NCBI GenBank assembly: GCA_023386675.1
Contig: JAEWJG010000181.1
Span: forward strand, 1-7,957
Source: Actinomycetes bacterium
GTDB lineage: Bacteria; Actinomycetota; Actinomycetes; Actinomycetales; Microbacteriaceae
DNA length: 7,957 nt
Direction of reading: 5' to 3'
The notes under the pieces are model-generated. The model had not been told where the DNA came from, did not search any database, and worked only from the letters and a program-made list of their open reading frames with translations. The translations under genes and the position numbers were made by a program. Positions 1 through 6,295 of this stretch are shown here, piece by piece. How positions within the stretch are numbered: position 1 is the stretch's first letter; every line of letters starts with the position of its first letter.

Positions 1-1
1 G

Positions 2-127
2 TGTTGCTCCTTCCAAGCACGAACAGCTTGGGATGCCAACCTGAGCGTTCTATTTGTCGATGCTGTGGACGACCTTCTGCAAGTCGATGACTCTCCACAA
101 CGTATCCGATGGGTCGGGTGCGAGTAA
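2..127 (+). CDS. Possible 3' end of an unrecognised gene (partial)
   Basis: The second forward frame is open from the window edge for 41 codons to a TAA at 125-127. The product contains the stretch LSVLFVDAVDDLLQVDD, which reads like an ordinary folded C-terminus, but I do not recognise a family. Only about half of its third codon positions are G or C, far below the genes to the right, so it would be compositionally foreign if real. It would end 17 nt before the aminotransferase start, in the same direction. The antisense strand is also open here, so the call is tentative and the stretch may simply be non-coding. Confidence 0.3.
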   Translation, partial: CCSFQARTAWDANLSVLFVDAVDDLLQVDDSPQRIRWVGCE

Positions 128-144
128 GGCCGTAGCGTTGTCCT

Positions 145-1344
145 ATGACGATTCCCGGAGCCTGGCGACGCGCCGCCGGCGGCGCAGGACTGCTCGCGGC
201 GGACGGCACCGTGCGGCCGACGATCTTCGCCGAGATGAGCGCCCTGGCGGTGCGGACCGGAGCCATCAACCTCGGCCAGGGCTTCCCCGACGAGGACGGC
301 CCCGCCGAGGTGCTGGAGGCAGCGGTCGCGGCCATCCGCGACGGCGAGAACCAGTACCCGCCGGGCATCGGCATCCCGGACCTCCGGCTCGCGGTCGCCG
401 AGCACCAGCGCCGCTTCTACGGACTGGAGTTCGACCCCGACCGGGAGGTGCTGGTCACGGCGGGCGCGACGGAGGCGATCGCCGCCACCCTGCTCGCCCT
501 GCTGGAGCCGGGCGACGAGGTGGTGACCTTCGAGCCCTACTACGACGCGTACGGCGCGCTCATCGCACTCGCGGGCGGCGTCCACCGCACCGTGCCGCTC
601 GAGCCGCCGGCGTTCCGGCCGGACCTCGACCGCCTGCGCGCCACCGTCACCGACCGGACGCGCATCATCCTCGTGAACACGCCGCACAACCCGACCGGCT
701 CCGTCCTCGACCGCGAGACGCTCACCGCCGTCGTGGAGCTGGCGGAGCGGCACGACGCGATCATCGTCACCGACTCCGTCTACGAGCACCTGACCTTCGG
801 GCCGGAGCACATCCCGATCGAGACCCTTCCCGGCGCCCGGGAGCGGACCATCGCGATCTCGTCCGGCGGCAAGACGTTCAACACCACCGGCTGGAAGGTC
901 GGCTGGCTGACCGCGCCTCCCGCGCTCGTGACCGCCGTGCTGGCGGTCAAGCAGTTCCTCACCTTCGTCAACGGCGCGCCGTTCCAGCCCGCGATCGCGG
1001 CTGGCCTCCGGCTGCCCGACACCTACTTCGACGGGATCGCGGCCGCACTGGCGCACAAGCGCGACGTGCTCTCCGCCGGCCTCCGCGCGGCCGGGTTCGA
1101 CGTCTTCCCGTCCGACGGCACGTACTTCGTCGTCGCGGATGCGGCGCCGCTCGGATTCCCGGATGCAGTGGAGCTGTGCCGGGCGCTGCCCGGGCTGGCC
1201 GGCGTGGTCGCCGTGCCGCTCGCAGCGTTCGCGCGCGACGAGTACGCGGCGCGCACCGCGTCCCTCGTCCGCTTCGCCTTCTGCAAGCGCACGGACGTGC
1301 TGGAGGAGGCGGCCGGCCGGCTGGCGGCGATCAGAGCGGCGTGA
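145..1344 (+). CDS. PLP-dependent class I/II aminotransferase, DapC/glutamine-transaminase-K-like
   Basis: A 399-residue fold-type I aminotransferase, normal length for the family and expected in the cytoplasm. It transfers an amino group between an amino acid and a 2-oxo acid using pyridoxal phosphate. Visible family residues: the N-terminal substrate-loop motif INLGQGFPDEDGP (about 46-58), NTPHNPTG with the cofactor-contacting Asn182, Asp210 and Tyr213 in the VTDSVYEHL stretch, the Schiff-base Lys243 in SSGGKTFNTTGWKVGW, and the carboxylate-binding Arg376 in SLVRFAFCK. From memory it closely resembles the Mycobacterium tuberculosis protein annotated DapC (N-succinyldiaminopimelate aminotransferase, lysine/peptidoglycan pathway); the same subgroup includes kynurenine/glutamine transaminases and methionine aminotransferases, so the substrate is uncertain. 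The ATG at 145 is chosen because the family-like N-terminus starts there, although no good ribosome binding site precedes it. Its 3' end overlaps the convergent amidase gene by 14 nt. Confidence 0.93.
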   Translation: MTIPGAWRRAAGGAGLLAADGTVRPTIFAEMSALAVRTGAINLGQGFPDEDGPAEVLEAAVAAIRDGENQYPPGIGIPDLRLAVAEHQRRFYGLEFDPDREVLVTAGATEAIAATLLALLEPGDEVVTFEPYYDAYGALIALAGGVHRTVPLEPPAFRPDLDRLRATVTDRTRIILVNTPHNPTGSVLDRETLTAVVELAERHDAIIVTDSVYEHLTFGPEHIPIETLPGARERTIAISSGGKTFNTTGWKVGWLTAPPALVTAVLAVKQFLTFVNGAPFQPAIAAGLRLPDTYFDGIAAALAHKRDVLSAGLRAAGFDVFPSDGTYFVVADAAPLGFPDAVELCRALPGLAGVVAVPLAAFARDEYAARTASLVRFAFCKRTDVLEEAAGRLAAIRAA

Positions 1345-2170
1345 CGCCGAAGCGGCGCAGCCGCAGCGCGGGGTTCCGCTCTCGCACCTCGCGCACGCGC
1401 GCCGACGACACCTCTGCGACGGCGACGCCGGTCGTCTCGCCCAGGCCGGCGAGGGTCACGCCCATCGGGTCGACGACGGCACTCGCGCCGACGCCGATCG
1501 CGGGCGGATGGTCGGCCGCGGCGACGTACAGCGTGTTCTCGATGGCGCGCGCGGCCAGCAGCGTCGTCCAGTGGTACTCCTTGAGCGGGCCGCGCACCCA
1601 CTCCGCCGGCACCGCGACGAGGGAGGCGCCGGCGTCGGCCAGCCGGCGCGTGACCTCCGGGAATCGGAGGTCGTAGCAGGTCTGGAGGCCGACCACGATG
1701 CCGTCTACGGAGAAGGTCTGCGGCGCGTCCAGGTCGCCCCGGACGACCCACTCCGACTCCTGCGCGCCGAACGCGTCGTAGAGGTGCTGCTTGCGGTACG
1801 TCGCCACGACGTCGCCGACCGGGTCGACCGCGACGAGGGTGTTGGAGAACTTGTGCGGCACGTCCGTCTTCTCGACGAGCCCCGCCACCACCCACACGCC
1901 GTGCTCGTGCGCCGCAGCGGCCAGCGCCCCCACGAACTCGCCGTCGAGGCCCTCCGCGTTGCGGGCGAACGAGGAGCCGAGCGGGTCGACGAAGTAGGAG
2001 GAGTACTCGGGCAGCACCACGAGCCGGGCGCCGCGGGACGCCGCGACCGCGATCAGCCCGGACACCACGTCCCGGTTGTGGACGCGGTCCTCCCCCGGCG
2101 CGAACTGCACCACCGCGACCGCGATGGTGCGATCGTCGATCGTCAGTTCGGCGGGGCGGTCGTCGCTCAC
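1331..2170 (-). CDS. Carbon-nitrogen hydrolase (nitrilase superfamily amidase, Nit-like)
   Basis: A 279-residue cytoplasmic amidase of the nitrilase superfamily, close to the usual Nit-branch length. These enzymes hydrolyse amide C-N bonds through a Glu-Lys-Cys triad. All three are present: Glu55 in VVLPEYSSYF, Lys127 in YRKQHLYDAFG and Cys165 in LQTCYDLRFPE. The YRK-H-YDAFG context resembles Nit/omega-amidase-type enzymes more than aliphatic nitrilases; possible substrates include 2-oxoglutaramate-like omega-amides or deaminated glutathione, but none is proven. The GTG start at 2170 forms a GTGA overlap with the kinase stop (2167-2169) and has GAGG seven bases upstream, so translation is probably coupled to the kinase. 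The frame stays open far upstream inside the kinase gene, but that extension is a shadow. It is the last gene of the minus-strand operon, and its tail overlaps the convergent aminotransferase. Confidence 0.93.
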   Translation of the reverse strand: MSDDRPAELTIDDRTIAVAVVQFAPGEDRVHNRDVVSGLIAVAASRGARLVVLPEYSSYFVDPLGSSFARNAEGLDGEFVGALAAAAHEHGVWVVAGLVEKTDVPHKFSNTLVAVDPVGDVVATYRKQHLYDAFGAQESEWVVRGDLDAPQTFSVDGIVVGLQTCYDLRFPEVTRRLADAGASLVAVPAEWVRGPLKEYHWTTLLAARAIENTLYVAAADHPPAIGVGASAVVDPMGVTLAGLGETTGVAVAEVSSARVREVRERNPALRLRRFGVTPL

Positions 2171-3945
2171 TTCGACACCTCGGCCCGCGGGATCGCCTCG
2201 GTCACCGGCTGCGGCGTCTCCACCGGGAGCACGATGCTGATCGAGGTGCCGACCCCCTCCTCGCTGGCGATGTCGAGCCGGCCGCCGTGGGCCGTGACGA
2301 TCGCCTTGGTGATGGTGAGTCCGAGTCCCACGCCGGGCACGGCGTTGCGGGTGGCCGTGGATGCGCGGAAGAACCGCTGCGAGAGCTGGCTGAGCTCCAC
2401 CGCCGGGATGCCGATGCCGGTGTCGGTCACCGCGATCACCGCCTGCTCGCCGTCCCGTCGCAGGGACACGGTGACCGTGCCGCCGCGCGGCGTGAACTTG
2501 AGCGCGTTGGACACCAGGTTGTCCACCGCCTGGCCGAGGCGCACCGTATCGCCACGCACCTCCGCCGGGCCGTCCGGCAGCTCGCTCACCAGGGAGACCC
2601 CGGCGTTCGCGGCCACGGGACGCGCCGACTCGACCGAGGTCGACACGACGGCGCCGAGCTCGACGTCCTTGATCTCGAGCGGGAAGCGTCCCGACTCCAC
2701 CTGCGCGGTGAACAGCAGGTCGCCGACCAGGCGCAGCAGGCGGTGGGCGTTGCGCTCGGCGACGCCCAGATACTGCAGCTGCTCCTCCGAGAGCGGCGAC
2801 TCGTCGTCGTCGCGCATCAGCTCGAGGTAACCGAGGATCGAGCTGAGCGGCGTCCGCAGCTCGTGCGAGATCAGGCCGACGAACTCGTCCTTCAGTCGGG
2901 CGAACTCGCGCGCCTGCGTCATGTCGGTCGCGACGAAGATGAAGCCGACGCGGTGTCCGTTCTCGTCCAGGCGCGGGGTGGCGGCGACCTGCACGGCGAC
3001 GCGCTTGCCGTCGGGACGCACGTACGTCCAGTCGCGGACGTCCGCCGATCCGGCCCGCACCGTGTCCACCAGCGCCGAGAAGTCGTCGATGCTGGACACC
3101 GTGGTGAACCGCGCGTCCATCTCCTGGAGGCGCTGCTCCAGCTCCTCGTGCAGGTGGAAGTCGATGACGTGGAACCGGCCGTCGAGGACCTGCTTCTCGG
3201 TCAGCCCGAGCATCTTCTCGGCGCCCGGGTTCCACACGTCGATGAGGCCGTCGAGGTCGGAGCCGATCACGGACTGCTCGGTGACGGCGTTCCAGATGCT
3301 CTGGATCAGGCGGTTCGCGGTCTTGAGGCGCGCCTCGTTCAGCACCAGTTCGTCCTGCGCGGTGACCGCCTGCGCCAGGAGCGACTGCTGCTGCTCCGCC
3401 GAGTCGTGCGCGGCCCTGAGCTGGGTTCTCATCCGGTGGGCGATCTCGTTGATCACAATCGCGACGATGAGGTAGATCAGGGGCGAGAAGAAGGCGCGCA
3501 CGACCTCCCCGGGCGAGTGCGCCGCGTCATCGATCACGATGGGTGCCAGCAGCACGACGAACGTCCCGAGGGCGGCGAGCAGGATGTTGATGCGGCCCTC
3601 TTCGCTCGCGATCCACACGAACGGCAGCAGCGTCAGCACGACGAACGGGGACGCGGAGGATCCGGTCCCGAGCCGGAGCAGCCCCACCGCGAGCAGCGAG
3701 GCCATCGGCACGACGATCGTCCACTCCTGGCGGAACCGATGCCACGGCAGGGCGAACGACAGGACGGAGGCGATCGCCACCAGCACGATGCTCGCGACGA
3801 ACTCGGGCCAGTTCGTCACCGGCACACCGTTGGGCGCGGCGGCGATGATCACGGCGATCCCGAAGCCGACGATGGTCGGCACCTGCTTCATGAACGGCGA
3901 CGGCGAGTCGATCGGGATGCGGCTGAGCCAGCGGTCGAGGGTCAT
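2167..3945 (-). CDS. Membrane-bound PAS-domain sensor histidine kinase
   Basis: A 592-residue transmembrane sensor kinase. Order of parts: about six hydrophobic segments (roughly 22-37, 47-66, 76-93, 98-113, 119-138, 148-166); a polar, Gln-rich probable signalling helix (about 170-215); a PAS domain (about 211-345, with WNPGAEKMLG at 238-247); a HisKA dimerisation domain with phospho-acceptor His361 in SHELRTPLSS; and a C-terminal ATPase with N-box Asp475-Asn476 (DNLVSNALKFTP), G1 motif starting at Asp508 (DTGIGIP), F-box QRFFRA and G2 motif GVGLGL at 538-543. All catalytic boxes are intact, so it should autophosphorylate. No large extracellular domain is visible, so sensing is probably within the membrane or by PAS. 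The ATG overlaps the receiver gene's stop as ATGA (3942-3945), with a GGGAGAG ribosome site just upstream. Likely partners are the stand-alone receiver directly upstream and the receiver of the first operon gene. The signal is unknown. Confidence 0.95.
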   Translation of the reverse strand: MTLDRWLSRIPIDSPSPFMKQVPTIVGFGIAVIIAAAPNGVPVTNWPEFVASIVLVAIASVLSFALPWHRFRQEWTIVVPMASLLAVGLLRLGTGSSASPFVVLTLLPFVWIASEEGRINILLAALGTFVVLLAPIVIDDAAHSPGEVVRAFFSPLIYLIVAIVINEIAHRMRTQLRAAHDSAEQQQSLLAQAVTAQDELVLNEARLKTANRLIQSIWNAVTEQSVIGSDLDGLIDVWNPGAEKMLGLTEKQVLDGRFHVIDFHLHEELEQRLQEMDARFTTVSSIDDFSALVDTVRAGSADVRDWTYVRPDGKRVAVQVAATPRLDENGHRVGFIFVATDMTQAREFARLKDEFVGLISHELRTPLSSILGYLELMRDDDESPLSEEQLQYLGVAERNAHRLLRLVGDLLFTAQVESGRFPLEIKDVELGAVVSTSVESARPVAANAGVSLVSELPDGPAEVRGDTVRLGQAVDNLVSNALKFTPRGGTVTVSLRRDGEQAVIAVTDTGIGIPAVELSQLSQRFFRASTATRNAVPGVGLGLTITKAIVTAHGGRLDIASEEGVGTSISIVLPVETPQPVTEAIPRAEVSK

Positions 3946-4349
3946 GCCGGCTCTCCCAGTTCGAGCATCTCGCGGATGCGGGTGGACAGCACCCGCGGGC
4001 TGAACGGCTTCACGATGAAGCTGTCGGACCGGTCGGCCACCACGCCGTGGTCGGTCAGCAGCTGCACCGAGGCGGACACCATGAGGATGAGCGTCGAGCG
4101 CGTCAGGTCGTCGGAGCGGATCGCATCGGCCACCTCGATGCCGTTGAGCCCCGGCATGGAGATGTCGAGGACCGCGAGGTCCACGTCGCCGGAGCGCACC
4201 GCCTCGAGGGCGGCCCGGCCGTTGTCGACGGCGGCGACGATCTCGACGCCTGCGCGCGTCGCGGCGATGGTCATCAGCCCCCGGATGTCGTCGTCGTCAT
4301 CCGCGATCACGACGCGCTTGGCGCGGGTTACGGCGTCGGCGTCAGACAT
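3942..4349 (-). CDS. Stand-alone response-regulator receiver
   Basis: A 135-residue protein consisting of one CheY-like receiver domain and no output domain. The acidic pocket lies at Asp17-Asp21 (IADDDDD), the phospho-acceptor is Asp62 in VLDISMPG, the switch residue is Ser92 in MVSAS, and Lys114-Pro115 form the conserved IVKPF motif; it should therefore be phosphorylatable. The cognate kinase is almost certainly the following gene, with which it shares an ATGA overlap. Without a DNA-binding domain it may act by protein contact, as a phosphate sink, or as a relay toward the receiver-deacetylase fusion. Its ATG overlaps the end of the small membrane-protein gene by 8 nt. No strong ribosome site is visible upstream, which favours translational coupling. 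Confidence 0.92.
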   Translation of the reverse strand: MSDADAVTRAKRVVIADDDDDIRGLMTIAATRAGVEIVAAVDNGRAALEAVRSGDVDLAVLDISMPGLNGIEVADAIRSDDLTRSTLILMVSASVQLLTDHGVVADRSDSFIVKPFSPRVLSTRIREMLELGEPA

Positions 4350-4500
4350 GCAGGAACACCACCCGGACCACGATGATCACGGCGCACACCAGCAGGGCGA
4401 CGCCCGCGTAAGCCGGCAGCCGGTACTCCCAGCGCCGGTTGCGCTCCAGCTCGTCCTGGAGGCGCTCGCGCAGCTCGGACGACGGTTCGACTGGGCTCAT
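4342..4500 (-). CDS. Small single-pass membrane protein, unknown function
   Basis: A 52-residue protein that I cannot assign to a family. Its N-terminal half (about 6-28) is highly charged and likely helical (SSELRERLQDELERNRRWEY). It is followed by one hydrophobic helix at about 31-49 (YAGVALLVCAVIIVVRVVFL) with an Arg near its end, and only His-Val after it. Positive charges before the helix suggest a cytoplasmic N-terminus. Coding evidence: the ATG forms an ATGA overlap with the PHP gene stop (4497-4500), a purine-rich site GGGAGAGGGA lies just upstream, and the stop lies 8 nt inside the receiver gene. Its place directly before the receiver and kinase suggests a regulator, adaptor or membrane anchor for the signalling proteins, but this is inference. 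Confidence 0.8.
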   Translation of the reverse strand: MSPVEPSSELRERLQDELERNRRWEYRLPAYAGVALLVCAVIIVVRVVFLHV

Positions 4501-5285
4501 CGCGTTCCCTCTCCCTGCGTGGGCAGCCGCTCGGCACCCACCCGCGCGGTCGCCGCCTCGAGCAGGGCGGGAACGCGCTCGTAGCGCCCGACGTCGGACG
4601 CCACGTGGCTGTCGGTGGAGGCAACGATACGCGCCCCGGCGTCGAGCAGCGCGGCGACGGCGGCGGGTCCGGGGCACGCCCACTTCTCGTTCACCTCGAC
4701 GATGGTGCCGGTCGCGGCGGCCGCCTCGGCCCACGCGAGCAGCCGCTCCGGCCCGAGCTGCGCCTCGTCCAGCCCGATCTTGGGCAGGATGGAGAACCAG
4801 TGCGCCAGCTGGGCGTGCCGCGTCCGCTCCATCGCGCGGATGCTCGCCTCGATGAGCAGGTCGAGCGCGTCGTCGTCGGAGAGGCCCGCGTCCAGCCGCT
4901 CGCGGGTGGCGCGCGGCGACCACGGTCCGTCCGTGCCGGGGAACTGGTGGTCGCCGATGACGACCGCATCCACCCCGCCCGGGCCGACGATCAGGTCGGC
5001 GGGCGTGTCGACCGCGCCGGACGCGTCCAGCAGCTTCGCCTCGACACCCGTGATCACGGTCAGGCCGTCGGGCACGCGCTCGGCGGCGACCGCCGCGAGG
5101 AACTCGGGGACGTAGGTCGTAGAGGCGCGGACGTGGTCGGTGAGCCGCACGGTGCGGAGCCCGGCGGCGGATGCAGCCTGGATGTTCTCGGCGAGCGTGC
5201 TCTGCGCGTCGTCCGAGAACGTCGAGTGGACGTGGAAGTCGCCGAGCAGCAGGGCCGGGAGGCGCTCGGCCTCTGTCCCGCTCAC
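4497..5285 (-). CDS. PHP-domain metal-dependent phosphoesterase
   Basis: A 262-residue PHP-superfamily protein, the size of histidinol-phosphatase-like members and expected in the cytoplasm. The metal-ligand pattern is complete: His18 and His20 in FHVHSTFSDD, Asp25, His51 in LTDH, Glu82 in GVEAKL, His113 in IGDHQFPG, His162 in LAHWF, and Asp225 and His227 in STDSH. This predicts a trinuclear-metal hydrolase acting on a phosphomonoester or related phosphate. Histidinol-phosphate phosphatase is a homologous activity, but no histidine-biosynthesis genes are nearby, so that label is not supported. The GTG start forms a GTGA overlap with the ATP-grasp stop (5282-5285) and has GGAGG a short way upstream. 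The context suggests removal of a phosphate from an intermediate shared with the ligase and deacetylase; this is inference. Confidence 0.9.
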   Translation of the reverse strand: MSGTEAERLPALLLGDFHVHSTFSDDAQSTLAENIQAASAAGLRTVRLTDHVRASTTYVPEFLAAVAAERVPDGLTVITGVEAKLLDASGAVDTPADLIVGPGGVDAVVIGDHQFPGTDGPWSPRATRERLDAGLSDDDALDLLIEASIRAMERTRHAQLAHWFSILPKIGLDEAQLGPERLLAWAEAAAATGTIVEVNEKWACPGPAAVAALLDAGARIVASTDSHVASDVGRYERVPALLEAATARVGAERLPTQGEGTR

Positions 5286-6295
5286 TCCTCGGGTCCCTCC
5301 GTGTGCGCCGCGTTCTCGGAGACCAGCACGTCGGCGGGGCGCAGGAAGACATCCTCCAGGAAGCGCACGTTGGCGAGCTCTTCGAAGTCCACCGCAGACG
5401 GCACCGGGCGACCGAGCACCAGGTCGAGCAGCAGTGACGGCATGTCGACGCCGGACGCGATCGTCAGCGGCATCGCCCCGGGGAACCGCGGGTTGACCTC
5501 GAGCAGGGCGGGCACGCCCTCGGTACTGTAGCGCAGCTGCACGTTGGCGACGCCGGTGAGCCCGATGGCACGCGCCACGGCGGCCGCGGTGTCGGAGAGC
5601 TCGGGGCGGCGGACCGTGCGGCCCGCGATCGAGACGCCGGAGTCGACCCGCTCACGCGAGCGCGGCACGGCGGCGATCACCTCGCCGTCGAGACCGGCGA
5701 GCACGTCCACCGAGAACTCCTCGCCGGGCAGGTTCTCCTGGATGATGATGCTCTCGTCGGTGCCGAGCGCTTCGAGAGCTGCGCGGTCCGGGATGAGGCG
5801 CACGCCGCGCGAACCCGCTCCGGAGCGCGGCTTCACGATGACCGGGAAGGTCCAGTCGGCGGCGACGCCTTCTGGGTTCAGCAGACGCGTCTCCGGGATG
5901 CGCGCCTTGCCGTCGACCCGCTGGACCAGTGCGAACTTGTCGAGGCACGTGACCAGGGTGTCGAGGCTCGGAGCGGCGAGCTTCGTACCGACGGCCTCCA
6001 GCTCGTCGCGGCGGGCGGCGAGGCCCGGCAGCTCGACATCGACCGTGGAGAACAGCACGTCGATGCCGTCCTCCCGGCTCATCGCGATGAGCGCGTCCAC
6101 GAACGCGTCGGAGCGCCCGGGCGGGACGATCCGCCGGCGGTCGTCGGGGACGAGGTACAGGCCGCTCGCCCAGCCGTCCATGTCGGCGGCGAACACATCC
6201 ACGTCGGGCCGCGCCAGGAGGGAGCGGATCACGGCGACGCCGGCGGGGCCGCCGGCGCCCGTCACCAGGACGCGGGTTCGTTCGGAGTCGGTCAT
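5282..6295 (-). CDS. ATP-grasp ligase, carbamoyl-phosphate-synthase-like fold
   Basis: A 337-residue stand-alone ATP-grasp enzyme. The N-terminal preATP-grasp Rossmann-like part starts with VLVTGAGGPAG (about 9-19). The ATP-grasp core includes the nucleotide-binding Lys155 in VIVKPRSGAGSRG, a QENLPGEEFSVDV segment corresponding to the adenine-contacting region, and the metal-binding LLEVNPRFPG with Glu266, Asn268 and Arg270. Such enzymes activate a carboxylate as an acyl phosphate and join it to an amine or other nucleophile. The overall look is that of CarB-like single-domain ligases of unknown substrate, not full carbamoyl-phosphate synthase, which is about three times longer. The ATG overlaps the stop of the deacetylase fusion as ATGA (6292-6295), with AGGA seven bases upstream. 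The deacetylase before it could supply the amine; this is inference. Confidence 0.92.
   Translation of the reverse strand: MTDSERTRVLVTGAGGPAGVAVIRSLLARPDVDVFAADMDGWASGLYLVPDDRRRIVPPGRSDAFVDALIAMSREDGIDVLFSTVDVELPGLAARRDELEAVGTKLAAPSLDTLVTCLDKFALVQRVDGKARIPETRLLNPEGVAADWTFPVIVKPRSGAGSRGVRLIPDRAALEALGTDESIIIQENLPGEEFSVDVLAGLDGEVIAAVPRSRERVDSGVSIAGRTVRRPELSDTAAAVARAIGLTGVANVQLRYSTEGVPALLEVNPRFPGAMPLTIASGVDMPSLLLDLVLGRPVPSAVDFEELANVRFLEDVFLRPADVLVSENAAHTEGPEE

Noticed and set aside
54..1676. A 540-residue plus-strand frame starting upstream of the aminotransferase.
   Set aside because: From about 150 onward it is an out-of-frame, Arg/Pro-rich shadow of the aminotransferase; no family motif appears.
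2171..3235. N-terminal extension of the amidase frame inside the kinase gene.
   Set aside because: The extension is Arg/Gly/Pro-rich shadow sequence; the nitrilase fold begins shortly after the GTG at 2170.
2287..4584. A 765-residue plus-strand reading frame.
   Set aside because: It is antisense to the kinase, receiver and small-protein genes, is made of low-complexity Arg/His/Asp-rich sequence, and exists because high-GC codons rarely form stops on the opposite strand.
4497..5285. PHP protein as histidinol-phosphatase of histidine biosynthesis.
   Set aside because: The metal motifs fit the superfamily, but no other histidine gene is nearby and the operon context points elsewhere.
5282..6295. 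ATP-grasp protein as carbamoyl-phosphate synthase large subunit.
   Set aside because: It has a single ATP-grasp unit and is about one third of the length of CarB, with no second synthetase half.
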